From: Paramacrobiotus metropolitanus
Taxonomy: Eukaryota > Tardigrada > Eutardigrada > Parachela > Macrobiotidae
Direction of reading: 5' to 3'
Assembly: GCF_019649055.1 (NCBI RefSeq)
Contig: NW_026570385.1
Location: 166,432-230,431 of the forward strand
DNA length: 64,000 nucleotides
Position 1 is the first letter of the stretch, and each line of letters begins with the position of its first letter. Positions 12,565 through 25,910 of the stretch are shown piece by piece. The notes below the pieces were generated by a model that saw only the letters and a list, made by a program, of their open reading frames with translations, did not search any database and was not told where the DNA came from. Both the position numbers and the translations under genes were made by a program.

Positions 12565-15500
12565 GTGGTATTGCGCTCAACATGATAATGATAAGCCTCG
12601 GCTGCTACTGTTGAATTTTGTCGTTGTTTTTATGGTTGCGGTTAATCGCAAAATTTTCCTGTTGGAATTAGCGAAGGGCTACTTCTAAGATTATATAACC
12701 AGAGATAAACAGGAAGTAGCCCCGAGGCTACTTCCGATATTATACAACACATTACACAATGTGGGGGGAGCGATCCCCCACATGATCAGATGTAAATTTA
12801 CGTGTCGCACTGCTACGGTCACTCGTGAGCAGTGTCACGAATAACGAATTTCGCTAGTTTCGAATATTAGAGAATTATTACTGTCACTTCATGAGCAGTT
12901 GTGCGCTGAATAATATACATGTTCTGGTTATGAACCATGAGAAAGCGGCTGAGATTTCAGATTTCCTTAACACTGATGACGGCGCTAACAGTGATTTTTC
13001 TTCAGAAACCGAAAGAGCATGAAGCTTCCGGTAAAGCAAGAAGGCATTGAGCACATACGGACCTGTTGTCTTCGCTCCAGTAATGTAGCTCGCTGACTCA
13101 ACACCTGGTGGTGTTGCTCAATATTTGTCGAGGGTGTTGATGCGTACGATGATGATGAGGGCGAAAGTTTGGATCCCGCCGAAAAAGACGCCGCCGCTGT
13201 TAGTTAGCTGCACGGATACCTCGGGCATTCCGTGCGGATGAATCACATATCTCCGTACCAGTCGCATCTGCGTTTTCCTCGCAACTGACTAGCAGATCTT
13301 TCTCACTGGGTTGCTGGAACAGTCTAATACAGAAGAACACTGTCATGCAATCCATAGCAATTCGTGTTGTGGCTGATTTGCCAGGCATCAGTGTATATGA
13401 CATCCCTAAACGAATGCCCATCCCTAAGCGAAACTCCGTTTTGGCCAGTAAACCGGACATTAGCCGCCCGGCCGGTCCCGAGCCTGCTTTGGCCAATAGG
13501 CCAATACTACCTGCGCTAGTTTTTTGGGTCTTAATGCGTCCACGCAGCACTTGTGCCCCCCCCCCATGCAGACTTCGGTTGCCAGTCGACGTATGACCGT
13601 TACTTTGCGTAAATTACAGCTGATGGAGGAACTCGTCATAGGTCGCCAAAGCATCACTATCACGTTTAAAAATGATCACGGCACGCCCACCGTATGCGAT
13701 AATAATAATTAATGCTTCCAAGAAGGTTTAAATCAGATTTTTCAATAAACTGCTATTTCATTGTAAGTTCGGATGGAGCTTTTGTTGATAGAGGGGGAAA
13801 TTGTTGATGTTCCCCGAGAAGGCGCTCATCCCAAAAACCACTGGCTTGATTGAGCATAGTCAACTTTAAATAGTCGGCTTACATAACAGCCTAAGGTCGC
13901 CGCCGCCCTATGGCCGGGAATGTAGTTCATCAGCCAATCTAGCAAATCCAGCACGTTGCAACAGCAAATACTACAACGCGTACTGGCTTCCGATCACACT
14001 GCGCTTCCGCATGTTCACTTCCCGTCCGTTGGCGAGGGCGAGATTGTCACCAATGTCAAGATTGTCCCCAAGGCCACCACCGCCTTCTGCCTTGCCTCCG
14101 CCGCAAGGCACGCAATATTTGCCCAGCACATATCATAGCGTTGCACTGGAGGGCAAAGTTAAAGTAAAATTCACCGCCAGATGGGTATTGCAGCCGGCTA
14201 GGCTGCGGGTGCAGAAGCCTGCGGACACCCGGTACTCGTCGCCGGGAGGGAAGGGGAGGGGGGAACACGGTTATTGGAAGATTAACAGCTTAGACATGAC
14301 AAGGTCTTCTTGACTACTACTACCCATAAATCTTGTAAGTTTTTAAATGGGGTCATGATTTTTATGCCGATCGAGAGATCTTGCGGAGTTGTCCCACCTC
14401 CCCAGAGGTAATGTCCAGTCGGTATTACTATTCTGGCCGATTATCCACCGCGTTTATTCGACATCCTCGGTGTCAGCTCGGAGAATGCAATTGATCAGAT
14501 GGGCGATAATGGATGGGCATGGGCAAGAAAATTCGGAAGCATCGCCCGACCTTCGGCCACATTATTCCTCCTCGATTCACTCCACATCCTCCCGCAATTC
14601 CTAGGCTACCTAGTAGCAGCTAGTAAACCTCTGAAAGACTTGCCACAACAATTCTAATTCGAAAACACTTCGTGATGACCACAAGAATTCGCAAATTCAA
14701 ATCATCCTTAAATCAGGAAATTTATAGCAGTAGGCGGCCGTCAGTTATCGAAATCTGAAATTACCAAAGCGATCCCAGAGCAAAACTCACGGCAATACAT
14801 AATACGCAAATCAGAAGCCTTGAAGGCCAAGGCCAATGCGGATCTGGAATGGCTAGTGACTACGCGGATCCGTTAAGGTTTGAAGCCTTTGGTGATCGCC
14901 GTCCTGTATTTGCGTACACTCAGCGCGGCGCAAAAACGGGAGAGCTGTTATCAGAACTGGTATGCAAAGCCCGTGACGAGAATTTAAGCGGTCCTCCCAC
15001 GAGCGACCAACGAAAAAAAAACTATTTCTTTTCGCCGGTACCAATAATATAACCCGTTTTATCTGGAATGAGCAGACAGACTACACGAATGAGCCGATGC
15101 AAACGGTTATCGCTGTTCTGGAAAAATACCGCAGTGAGCTGCAGCAGCATTTTGCGCCAAATTTTGTGTTATTTGTGTTATTCCGCGCCAAATTTCCATA
15201 TCCTCCAGCAGGGCGTATTGCCCTTGTCTGCTTTATCGCTTGCTATTCCGCTTCTTCTTCAACATTTGTTGTTTTCTTTCGATTGTCCAGAGTTGTTTTT
15301 TGCTTAGACGAGAAGTAGAGCGCGGTAAAGCATATCTGGGTTGCTGCTGCCATGGATATACTTTAAAAGCAACCAGTCTGGTATTTGATAAGAGGGGCGA
15401 TTAGATAGAGTTTTATGGCAGGGATGGACTATGCCAAACTGATGTTGTATGAATACGTTATCCAAGCTCTCGAAATGTAATCTGATGAATGTTTTATTGA

Positions 15501-15685
15501 TTACGAACAACACCAATATGAGTAGCAATCCAGTCGATAAAAAGACAAAGAGACTCGTCAATGCAAAACGACTTACAAAATTGATATAAAATGCATCCCA
15601 ACTAGAACCTTTCGATTGAATTTTGAAATAACTGGAGCTTTGGGTGCAAGGGCTTCTCCAGCGCTTTGGTAAACCGAATAATTAT
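12565..15685. other. no recognisable gene
   Basis: At 12,674-12,747 a GGCTACTTC block occurs twice in direct orientation, with its inverse (GAAGTAGCC) between, each copy followed by a similar ATTATA-rich tail. Around 13,200-13,700 and 14,000-14,300 open frames overlap on both strands without recognisable motifs; Pro/Arg-rich translations there look compositional. Confidence 0.35.
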
Positions 15686-15689
15686 TCAG

Positions 15690-15860
15690 CATTGCATTTT
15701 CCAGTTGAAATTTTTTCAAACATTTTTGCTCCATCTTATATGGGCCAATCCACTTTCGTACTATCTTGTAGCTGTTCCCTCGCCTGTTAAGGGACGCCAC
15801 GAACGAACGACTAGAACCCCGTCGGACGTCGAGAATGATTTCACTTGGTGCTAACACATA
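15690..15860 (-). pseudogene. possible gypsy integrase C-terminal remnant
   Basis: The minus-strand frame contains RRGNSYKIVRKWIGPYKMEQ. This resembles the basic R/K-x-W-x-GPY segment at the C-terminus of Ty3/gypsy integrases (GPY/F module). Flanking residues in the 134-codon frame are not recognisable. The assignment rests on this one motif. Confidence 0.4.
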
Positions 15861-15989
15861 GCCGAGTGAACGATTTTGATCCAGCAGTTGCGCATCCTGG
15901 TCATGCGAGTCAGTGCCCCTTTGCAACGCCGCAACGCAACTGGAACTATCGTCGGAGCATACACTGAAGGTCGTCACTGATCACGCGAC

Positions 15990-16150
15990 TATCTAGTCCA
16001 TTTTTACCACAAAAAGTCCACCCTACCGACTTCTCCGGTGGATCATTCGCCTGCAGCCCAAGAAGTCCTGCAAGAGCGTGGTAAGAACAACGCCTCAGCA
16101 GACACGCTCTCTCACATTCGTATACGTAGTCCAACAGAGCCGTTTGGATC
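15990..16150 (+). pseudogene. gypsy RNase H to integrase linker remnant
   Basis: Plus-strand RWIIRLQ in one frame and ERGKNNASADTLSHIRIRS in another reproduce the end of gypsy RNase H, where a basic R-G-K-x-N-x-x-A-D-x-L-S motif is standard. The two halves are separated by a frameshift near 16,060. It points opposite to the integrase scrap next to it, so two different insertions meet here. Confidence 0.55.
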
Positions 16151-17377
16151 GATCGATACCCCGCCTCTGCTCTTAGCTACGCCCCTTGACGTGGCAGCAC
16201 CTCAAGTAGGCGACTCGTTCTGTAGTCCTTTAAACAATCGCGACCCATAACAGCATTAGCGATAAAGAAGCATAAATTGCGTAATCTGCGTTATAACCGG
16301 TCAATAATATTTTACACACGCGATGGACGCAAGAATCTTCCTTTGGTATACAGAATCGCTTTGGCTTGATGTGCTTCGTGAAGAACATGAATGTGTAACA
16401 CCCGGTAATTTAGAATTTAGAGATACCGCGAACAGACGAGCGCATACGAGCCCAATATTACTACCGAGCGCATACGAGCCCAATATCTTCGAAGCGGCTG
16501 CTTAATATTTCTCATCTGCGACTCGTGCCATCGCCGCCAGAACCCTGTGACAAAACCCGGCGGCTATTTGCAGCCGCTAAGCGTTAGCGGCGTTTTTGTG
16601 CACCTGCACTTTGACTACTGTGCCCCAATCCTTATTACGAAACGCCGCGACAAGGGTATTGTTGGCGATTTGCCCGTTTTTAAAGTGCACCATAGCACGT
16701 CCGGTAAACAATAGTAAACGCAAGACGCTTGTGTTTCCACAACAGTTTGCCCATATGCGGCAACGTTTGACTTTTGTTTGCTGCGGGTTCGCCTTCCTGG
16801 GCTAACATCGCTAGAGCGCCCTCCAAATCGTCAACAGCAGGTGCACGTGCCTGTACTGTTGTCCCGCCAGCGGGAATTCTACGCTTCGGTCGTTCATTAA
16901 AGCCGCGACGTCGTAGAGGCACCGCTCGTTGCAAGTCCTAATCAGAACTGGAAAGCACTTCTTCCTCTCAATCTAAGCTCGATTCCGGCTTGGCTGACGT
17001 CTAACAGGACGTCAAATTCGGGCATTTCATATACTCGTAACCGTACACCGTGCGCTTTAAATACTAAGTTTTTGAATGTGAGACGTTGATGTTAGTGATG
17101 CCCCGGGAACTGTTGTTGCTATTCTTGAGTAGGTATATATTATTTGTTTTTTTTAAACGGTGCTTAAAAAATACTGTATGGGCATGGATTACTCAGCTTC
17201 ATGTAAAATCACTGCGCCGCGCTTATATTCTTTTATACATGTTCTAATGTGCGAGACGGATGTGTTTTTTGTCTGAACAGTCAGGGTTAACTGTCTCGGC
17301 AATTATTGTTTCTGTCGGTCCATATACAGTTGCAGCAGACTAGGCCTTCGTAATGGGTAACAAAAATTTGAGACTTA
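16151..17377. other. no recognisable gene; short tandem duplication
   Basis: GAGCGCATACGAGCCCAATA is repeated in tandem near 16,439 and 16,465. A minus-strand frame at 16,680-16,934 and plus-strand frames around 16,600 have no recognised motif. Confidence 0.35.
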
Positions 17378-17950
17378 TTGGGACGTTTGTTGAAATATAA
17401 TTTCAATTTCATTTTTCATCGCAGGCACATTTTTCACATGAAACCTAAAGACAAGAGCGACGAAGATTCGATTTTTACGGACGATTCTTATCGTTCCAGC
17501 AATCTTCTATGGTTTACCAGAAGTCCACCGTGCAATTCCGTACAAAACGTTGACTTGCGGAATTTGCGCGGGAGAAGTTCTACGAAGAGCCTGTTGAAAC
17601 GCTATTTCGGGAGCATTGTGTTAACCCGTACGATAGGGTGTGTGTGGTATTCAATATCCGTTGTACATGGACTCCACTTTTCCCAATCCCATAATGCTTG
17701 CTGTGGATCTAAAACCGAAACCTTTTTGGCAATAACTGACTGCATCAGTCGCTCTGGAACTTTTTTCGTCCTGGATGACCGTGTCCGGTTCAAGTGTACC
17801 TTGTGCCGGGACGTACTGGAAGCTGATCGGGTGCCTCGCAACACTTTCAAAATTGCCGACTACTTTAATAGGAACAATTGTGTCAAAGTACATTCTAACC
17901 TGACAAAGATTCGAATCACTCTTTATGCTGTGGAAGACCAGTCGCCATAA
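17378..17950 (+). pseudogene. RING/TRIM-like fragment with frame break
   Basis: The 190-codon frame ends with RVRFKCTLCRDVLEADRVPRN, which fits the last Cys pair and following region of a TRIM-type RING. The first Cys pair is seen about 230 bases upstream in another frame (LTCGICAGEVLRRAC, about 17,550), so the domain appears split by one or more frameshifts. RING proteins usually act as E3 ubiquitin ligases. The N-terminal part of the open frame has no match. A genuine intron between the halves is not excluded. Confidence 0.4.
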
Positions 17951-18447
17951 GTTTGGCCATCGCACTTAAACTAAGAAAGCAAAAGTCAATTAAGGATTCT
18001 CGCTACGCAGTGCAATTTAACGCTGCAATGAAGCTGTGCCGTGAGGCAAATGTTGATTCTACGGAACCGTGCTCGTTCGAGATGTGCGCAAGTTTTCCCG
18101 GCTGCTGTATAGTGAATATGAATGCCAATTGATCATTTCTGACGCCGACCTAAATCTGAATACCATGTACAACTTTCCACACCGGAAAAACGTAATTGCG
18201 CTTGTATATAGGCGCATCCATTTCGACTGCGTGTCGAAACTCTGGGTTCTTGTTGGAAAATACTTTCGTTGAGAAATTTGTGGAGACTTTCAGAGGGATA
18301 ATCACGTATGCTGTATGCACAAGACCACGCGCAGCGTGCTTTCAGTACTCCTGTGTATTCCTTCAGCTTGCAAATACCACTGCAAAGGTGCAACCAGACG
18401 TTCTTCTCAAAAAAGTGTTTTGATATGTATAAAAGAAGCATTGCTCG

Positions 18448-18687
18448 ATGGACAAACGGAGAAAGAACCATATGCGAGGCATGGATCAAGTGCTTATACT
18501 GTTGCGTTGCCCACCAGATAGTAGGCACTTCTCGGACCCACATGAGTGTGGCGCAGTGTTCTGCAGTAATTGCCGAGAATTTTGCGGAAATGAACATCTC
18601 TGCTCCACCTACAATTCTGCGCCTCACCGGTCTCTAAAGTTTGCAACGCCAAATGACGCCACAGCTGAACGGTTTAAAGACGTTTAG
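18448..18687 (+). pseudogene. Cys-rich RING-like fragment
   Basis: The frame contains LILLRCPPDSRHFSDPHECG followed by AVFCSNC and NEHLC. The order C ... C-x4-C-x2-C ... C resembles a RING or TRAF-type finger with some ligands replaced (the first pair has one Cys; the last pair reads C-x2-Y). It lies 500 bases downstream of another RING-like fragment on the same strand, so both may derive from one locus. Low certainty. Confidence 0.3.
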
Positions 18688-19535
18688 CAAATTTTTAAGA
18701 AGCCACAAAAACCGGAGAATTTGTTCTGTCGTCTGCCGCGAAATCGCTGTCTTCAGCTGTTTTCGGCCAAAAGAATTTTAGTTTATTTTGTCGTAAGCTC
18801 TCAGAAACCCTAAATGTCCCTCTCCCGCGGGTGAATCATGGTAGCTATTACAAAATTTCAGAGGCAACTTTAACCGAACAACAACGTCAAGTGAATCATC
18901 ATCGTGATTATTCTCCCGGATTTTTTTTAAAAATATTTCCTTCAACATAGAACATTTTTTTTGTTATTCCCTTTTTCAGTTAGCTTCAAGATTTTTTGAC
19001 AATATGGATAGTCCTGCTGAAACCTACTCAGCGTATTTTCGTTATGGAAAGCTAAGACAAGAAAGGTTTCAACTTCCTATTCCCCATTGTCGACGTGCGG
19101 GTTCTACTCAACGCATTAGGCACGGAATTTAATTTTCCGAGGTTTTATCGTAAAATTGTTCGGCGAAAGTTTATGGGCCCAGTGGCACAATTTACCGGTG
19201 GGGTCCTGAATATTCAGCAGGTACGGGCCCCCCTTCCCTCGGACCTCGCGACGGCCCTGATTGAGACAGACCATAAGGCTTTAGTTCGGTCGCGCGCCCG
19301 GCGCGCCAGTTCGAAAATGGCTCAAAAATTGAAAAAAAATCATAGAAGAGTGGCTCGAAAAAGCCACTTTTCTACGCTTTTCCATTGTAATTTTCATTGC
19401 GGCAGCGCCAAAACGCCAGCCTTAGTTCAGTTTTTTCGCGCCGGCTCCAGTTACCCCTGCTCCCGGCGCACCATTTTCGCGTTTTCTCCCCTCCGGGAGG
19501 AGGGAGCGCGCGCCAGCGCGCCAACCCCATCGCGA
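18688..19535. other. no recognisable gene
   Basis: The open frame at 19,095-19,541 is antisense to the gypsy fragment at its right end and has only a basic, compositional translation. I recognise nothing else. Confidence 0.35.
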
Positions 19536-19539
19536 CGGT

Positions 19540-20420
19540 GAGACTTTCTATTGTAAAGTGCACTGCGGCCACATATGGGCGGAACTTTGTTACTGCCCAC
19601 ACCGCGCACAAACATTCGAGCTCAGACGCCGAATAAGATCGCTCGGGTCCGCTTAGTTTACTACTAGCGAATCCTGAAATATTTTCCATGTTGTCTTAGA
19701 TCTGAATTAACATGGTACCGAAATCGATAGTAGAGCTATCACAGTGTAGTCTATCGGCAATTCTGGTTAAAAGTACGGCAATATAACATAACTGCAAACT
19801 ACTATTTTACTTTATTTCTTCAAAAGCATCATCTGGAATTTACCTCATTGAAAATCAACGCCCTTTTTCAACAATTAGGTCAACGGGGCAACTGTATTAG
19901 AATAATCTAATTAAAAAGTTACGCTCGCCAGTAACCAGTCCTTCTAAGAAGGATTGAATGTCTTTTGCTGTTTTAGGTACTGGCCAATTCAATAACGGTA
20001 GTTTTTCCTGGGTTGGGCCTGCGCCCTTCCTCATTTATAATATGGCCCAAGATCTTTATTTCAGGTTTAAAAAATTTACATTTTTCAAGATATAAAGTTA
20101 AGCCGAAAAAAATCCGATCAAAACTTCAGCCCGATATAAAATTTCCTCAAACTTTTTTCCGATAATCAATATATTGTCGAGGTAATTTAAACACATTGGA
20201 CATCTATGTCCGGATAATATAGTCTCTGAAGCGGCGCAGGGCCGCTGCAAAGGCCCCGTAAAATACAGGTAAAAATGAACCTGCTGTCACAAATGCCGAT
20301 TTTTCCTTGGAACTACTTTCTAAAGGGATCTGCCAAATGGCTTCCTTCAAGCAAGTACTATGAATAGTTTTGCACCTACCACTAAATCTGAACAGGTCTG
20401 GATGTTGGGCAACGGAAAGT
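19540..20420 (-). pseudogene. Ty3/gypsy RT (palm/thumb) and RNase H remnant
   Basis: On the minus strand, fragments in shifting frames read in correct order. They are a palm segment near 20,150-20,340, the RT catalytic box region as YLDNILIIGKK (second catalytic Asp replaced by Asn), the thumb as GLTLYLEKCKFFKPEIKILG and HIINEEGRRPNPGKT (about 19,990-20,100), then RNase H with YSASELECLCAVWAV and TKFRPYV (about 19,560-19,640). Several frameshifts and stops break it, and part of the palm is deleted. The loss of the catalytic Asp and the breaks make it inactive. Confidence 0.7.
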
Positions 20421-23400
20421 TATCCTTTTTCGTAATTTTCTTTATTGTGCAAAAATCCGGCCCCGGTCAATAATTATTTCTACCTTTGTGGATTAACGAT
20501 AAAAGGTTGTTCCAACTAGAAAACTAGGCTGGACAACAAATAATTTTAGCAAATCTGTCGATTCCCTGTTGAAATATTTCCTGTTTGCAGAAGCTTTGAA
20601 GATACCCTGTATGGTGCGCAGTTTAGTTTATTGTGCAGAGCAGTTTATTGTGGCCCGTGTCAACTACGAATTCAATTAAGTGCGTAACCTTTAGACTTCC
20701 TATCGAGATCCTTGAATCCCATCTGCGGCCTTTAGGAGACGGGAATTACGCATATGAACGGGGCAACACCATTATTGGCCAGTGCATTACTGATAAGCGG
20801 CTCCAGCCCGGCCGGGATATGCGCATGCAGCCCGGCGACACACCTTACCGTGCTTCCCCCCGACTGCTTTTATTTTTCCGAAGCTAGCTCTTGTCATAGC
20901 TGCAAGGTTGCTCAAAAAAATACATGCTTCAGTGCCGTAAATTCAATCAGTAAATTTGGCTGACAACCACGCACATGTTAGAAAATACTGCGTTTTGTGG
21001 ATTAACAAAATCCCAGATGCTTCAGGTACGGTGCACGTCATGGTAATGCTGGGCACCTGTAGATCGCTTCCGAAGGGACAACAAACACGATGTACCCTGT
21101 AAGAACATGACGATCACGATCGTCCTTGCGCCTATACACGATCTTGCATAAGTCACACATCAAATCTTCTGTACCAGTGCCTGTGTAGATAATACATTAC
21201 ATCGATTCCCAAAGAAAGCTTCCATGATTACAACCGCCAGAAAACGAAGCAGCGCTCTGGGAAACGAATTGCAGGCCCTTCCTGTAAGTTTCGATTCAGC
21301 CAACATCAACTGTGTACCGTGACTAAATCATGCTCATAACCGACAAGATGTGGAACTGAGCCTTCAAACATCATTTTTCGATGCTAGTGAACAGATATTA
21401 GTCATACCTGTCAAACGTGTGGGGCCACGTGGTTCACGGGAAAGAAATCGGTCTCCAGGAAAGAAATCACTGGTTCGGTTTCAAGCAAAGCAGTGCACCA
21501 GACACTCAAATTTTTCTCGCTTACAGTTGTTTTGAGGTATGAGTCTCATTTATACCTAACTAGATGTATTACTACATTTACTACATTTACCAGCGAATCA
21601 CCAACACCATTCTGTAGTCAGTTGTTTATTACTTTTCTATGTAAAGCATCATGTTCTTTTCTATGTAAAACATAAAAAAAAAACAGGCGACTATCTTTCT
21701 GTTATGCCGGTGAAGGTAATTAACCTACGTGAATTCTTATCAGATCTAAAGCACCGCGAGACCGGAGAAATTCTGGCAGAAGAAACCACCCACAAGCCTC
21801 GTTGGGCCGTGTGGCCACGTCGTTTGCAAAAGCACCTTTCTGTATCAGAAAGCGACCAAATTTCGTAACACCTCCGTGTAAACCTGCAAGTAATTTCTGC
21901 TGATCTGCGACGGACAAGAGACGCCCGTCAAAAGATCGCGGGTCCAGTACCCATTCCAAAAAGTCCTTTCGGAATTTAATTCGTTACGGTTGGTGTGGGT
22001 ATGGAAATTTATCAATAGCTTTAAAAGAATGGATCATACTCATTCTTTTCGCAACTTTAAACCCGCGCAGTTCTCCATCAGGGATACCCACTTTGATTCT
22101 ATTAATCGAGCTGCCAGCTTCGAAGCATGCTGCATGATTCCACACTTACTTTTCCAAGAATTTCTGCACGACGGAAAAATAAACAAAGAGTAAAAATGTG
22201 ATTCCAGAATCATATACGCATAATCTTCCAGAAATGTTCTAGATAATACACGCCGTTGCAAGACATAAAGTTCCTCAAGGTGGCAACATCGCCTCGAACT
22301 GCGGGATCCAGTGGTTTTGTCGAAAATATGCGCTGCCGCCACTGGCAACTGTACTTTAAAAAAAAATGCCGAAAAATCGGCTGAGCGGAAGAAGAATCCC
22401 GAGGCGGTTCAAGAGCCTATGTATGCTCTCAGCGTGTCTGCTATGCGGCCCGGACACGTCCGATACACTTGTCGAATTCGGTTCGAAAACTTCAATCGGA
22501 CTTGAAATTTTCCGACCGGGACTGTCTTATGCCTGTGGGCCCCCTGGTAGGTCGAGCACTATGCTAAACCATGCAGTTCCATGCGGGGTTTGTACGGAAG
22601 TTGGAGATTTTTGTTTTTTGACATAACAACTGTTGCGCACTTGTAATTGTCCGATTTTAGTGAAATTTTATGTGAAAACTTAAGAAAACAGTTACATGTG
22701 GCATTGAATAATTCGATTTCAGAAATGTCAGTACCATCTGGAAAATGAATGCTGTGCGCTTATCTCGCCAAACGGCGAATGAAAACGCAAGTATTCTGTA
22801 AGATTGGGGGATCAAAAAATATCTTGGTCCTTACAATATACCGTGGAAGCGAATATGGGCTCCAATAGACCGATCTTTGTTCATGTACCATTCCGGTGTC
22901 CAATGTTCCAAGAGTAAAGTATACTTCGCTTTGACCATTATTTCGAACACTTGTACTGTATGTATTAATATTTCTAACACTCGGCCGAGTAAACAGCCGC
23001 TTTAGCCGGCAACTACTTTAACATGAAAACTGAAATGTCTACGAGTCACGTAGGCTGCAGCATGTAGCAGTGTAGCATGTAAGCCGACTGAATGCGCCGA
23101 CTGAAATGCCGAGTGTTAGACTCGCAGACCAACACGGGCAAAAGCGTGTGGTGAGTGTTAGAAATATTGAATCGTACACTGCAACCGTACGAAATATCGG
23201 CCAGAGCGAAGTATCTGACAAAGCATCTATCAGGTTTTGGAACTGCTGGTTATTCTGATATCTTCTATAACAATATTCTGGAAAAGCTGACTAGTCGTGT
23301 TTTCCCACTTATTGGAGCTGTCGAAATTAATGTTGAAAGATTTTGCCGTGCTGACCGTGGTGGTTAACATTTTGCTGTTGGCGAATCAGCTGATATGGTT

Positions 23401-24232
23401 CTCATGGATCCAGATACGGTAGTCTGTGGAAATTTTTTCTATCAATGCTTTATCAGGTATTGCTTTTATTATTGCTGACTGGTTCGTCGAAGTTATCGAT
23501 CCACGGCTTTGTGTGTGTTACGAGCACAATGCATCGTTCTTTTCTGCAGTTCTTATTTTGATCTCGTAAAGAACATCACCTAACTTCCTTATTATCATAT
23601 CTGGTCTGTGCAAATTTTTTAACATTTTTGTCGAAACCCGACAAAATAATTTGCGGCATTTTTCTACGAGCAAACGATTGTGCTTTCTCCCTGGCAAATG
23701 TTTTTTCTAAATTAAACATGTCGGAAAGTCGCGGGCGCTACGCTGCATTTGAAACACTACAAATAATAAGTAAAATGTTTATTGGCAAAATGAAATGTTT
23801 AATTAGGAGATACTGAATGAAATGACAACATAAGGCGTGCACGCATAAACCTTTGACGTTTGAACCCGGCATCGTTGCATCCCAGAAGGATGGTACCACA
23901 TTGTAATTTTTGGATTTTGCAATGGATGCATTATAAAGAGAAGAACCGCATTGTTAAAGCAATACCGACGCAAATATAAATTCAGCGTAGCTGCAGCAAC
24001 GGGAGGATGCGGGACTGCGGCGTCATCATCATCGAGCCCCTAGGCTCTTTCATAACGTATTCCCCTGCTCACTTATCTTCCGCTACAACGCTTGCTTTTG
24101 TCCGTTTGCGTATATGTATATTCCTTGCTGACATCTAACAAGACACGCTCCCGCTACAACGCAAGCCTGGCTTGGTAAACGTTGATCAGCATCAGCGGGT
24201 GCGGGGATAGACTCGCCCAGAGATCCGATATT
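20421..24232. other. no recognisable gene
   Basis: Short open frames on both strands (for example 21,720-21,959 minus and 22,366-22,626 plus) have no recognisable motif. Because gypsy gag-like sequence lies to the right and RT to the left on the same strand, decayed retroelement sequence may fill part of this interval, but I cannot show it. Confidence 0.35.
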
Positions 24233-24514
24233 CTAGTTTTCAGCTGGTGCATTCGCCGGTGGATGATTCTGGGCGTTGACCTTCACAGGTACGCTGGGAT
24301 TCGCCATTCGTTTAGCCTGATCATCTGGTCGAGGAGCATTCTCAGAAGCACTCGGTTGGCCCAAGGTTTGTCGTCCACGGACCCAGGTAAGGGTCCCACG
24401 ACACACATTATCGCCTCCGTGACTTCGATCATAGTGAGGGCGATTCGGCCGAAATCCTCTACGGAAACGCCACGGTGGCTCCCTTATCGCAGTAGTAGAC
24501 GTTCCCTCACCCAC
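24233..24514 (-). pseudogene. Arg/Gly/Pro-rich frame, possible gag nucleocapsid remnant
   Basis: The 93-codon minus-strand frame includes WRFRRGFRPNRPHYDRSHGG and ends in a Pro/Ala/Asn-rich tail. Composition resembles RGG-type nucleocapsid tails and the stretch at 8,675-8,905. It sits 1 kb downstream (minus sense) of a sequence repeated from the other gag-like remnant. No zinc knuckle is visible, so the call is tentative. Confidence 0.25.
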
Positions 24515-25453
24515 CCATTACTTTTTTGCAAAAGCAGCTCCAGCGGTCGTTTATGGTTTATTGGATATCCACGCAAGAGGTTTAGAAAGTAATTTTGTAC
24601 GGCAGTTCAGCTATGAATTCTGCAATAATGATACAGCTGATTCCTTGTTCTATATTTAATGATACATAATGTGGTGCCGCTCGATTGTCACGCTGCAAAG
24701 GGCGCCTCGATATTCGCGGCGCTACATGCGTGTTTCTCTGTAATTCGTTCCGGCATACAAAAGTTTATTATTTGTTGCAGACTGAAGAGCTATATGGGAC
24801 ACTGTATATCCTTCTCTGCAAATATTTATTGAACCTCATTCTTTCGCCCTGTATTTTAGCTTGTGCTGTTATACAAGTCTTTGGTACATATGTTGTTGCC
24901 TTAAAGCATATGTTTAGCGTAAGCAAACCTCTCACATCAGTTTTATGGTAATCCTCAAAAGGGCAGTTTTCGTCTTCCATGAATAACTGCGTGATAATTA
25001 CTTCCCGATGGTGACTGCGCTCCCCGCCGGATCATGTTTGACGCCACAGTGCGCCATAAAACAGGCTGCGTGGCTGGGAGCAAACGGGTAAATAACATGC
25101 GCGCGGATGAAAAGTCACCAAATCTCCGGGATAGATTGTGTGTCCTCGATCCAAAATCTGGCCAAATGCGTCACTCGATTATCAGTGATGTGCTGCGCTT
25201 ATCCGCTGTTTTCCAGTCTTGCACCCGAAACGACACCGGATGATGTCATTACAGTACACCCTATTACCTAGAGTAGGGATGTCTATAAGATTATTCTAAA
25301 AAATACACAAAGGAGCCAGATATCGCAACAACCGCACCGTCAGCAAGATTGTCCATATATGATTCCATCAGGAACGATTCACGTCATTCAACCAAACTTG
25401 GTTTAACTTACAGAAAGAACTACAACCCAAGCATCTTCTTTACGATGGGTTAG

Positions 25454-25910
25454 TCATAGACAGTTACGTAAGATACAACAAATTTTTACAGCGTGACAAC
25501 GGGTTCGAGCATGGCTTCCTTGAATCAAGGAGGAAGCGGTACGACCAGAGGGGTCTGCAGACCATGAAATTAGCCTCTTCATGCTTTGCATTTTAAGGCC
25601 TGCTCCACAATTTCCGGCGCGTTGGGCCAAATGAAACCCTGAAAAACGGCACGGCAATTGGACTCCTTCTGCCGATTATCCACTGCCACACAGTTGCTGC
25701 ATTTAACCATAATGGTGGACCAATGGCAATTCTACAAGCCCAGCTTGAGGAATGTATTCCCTTATCCGGTAGCCTACACGTTAAGTTCGACCGGTCTCTC
25801 GACCGATCAACGGGAGCTGCAGCAAGGCCTAAGCCCATTCCGGGCCAGCGACGATAGAGCTTTCTTTTGTCAGCCAAAACAAAGACCTTAAGCGATTCTG
25901 GAACGGGCAT
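25454..25910 (-). repeat. second copy of the gag-like dispersed repeat
   Basis: The 25,490-25,660 segment matches 9,480-9,650 along about 150 bases. Shared phrases include CATGGC-TCCTTGAATC and GGCCTGCTC-ACAATTTCCG-CGCG followed by GGCCAAATGAAACCC, with many small differences. On the minus strand it gives GFHLAQRAGNCGAGLK, parallel to the other copy. Upstream minus-strand sequence to 25,910 is open but unrecognised. Confidence 0.55.

Noticed and set aside
13200-13712. Overlapping plus and minus frames with partly protein-like sequence
   Set aside because: No family, no splice sites and equal support on both strands.
16573-16596. GCCGCTAA-GCG-TTAGCGGC followed by GTTTTTG, like a Rho-independent terminator
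   Set aside because: Everything else in the window is eukaryotic and no bacterial-type gene ends here; treated as a chance hairpin.
19095-19541. 148-codon plus-strand open frame
   Set aside because: Its right part is antisense to the gypsy RNase H remnant and its composition is basic and repetitive; no domain.
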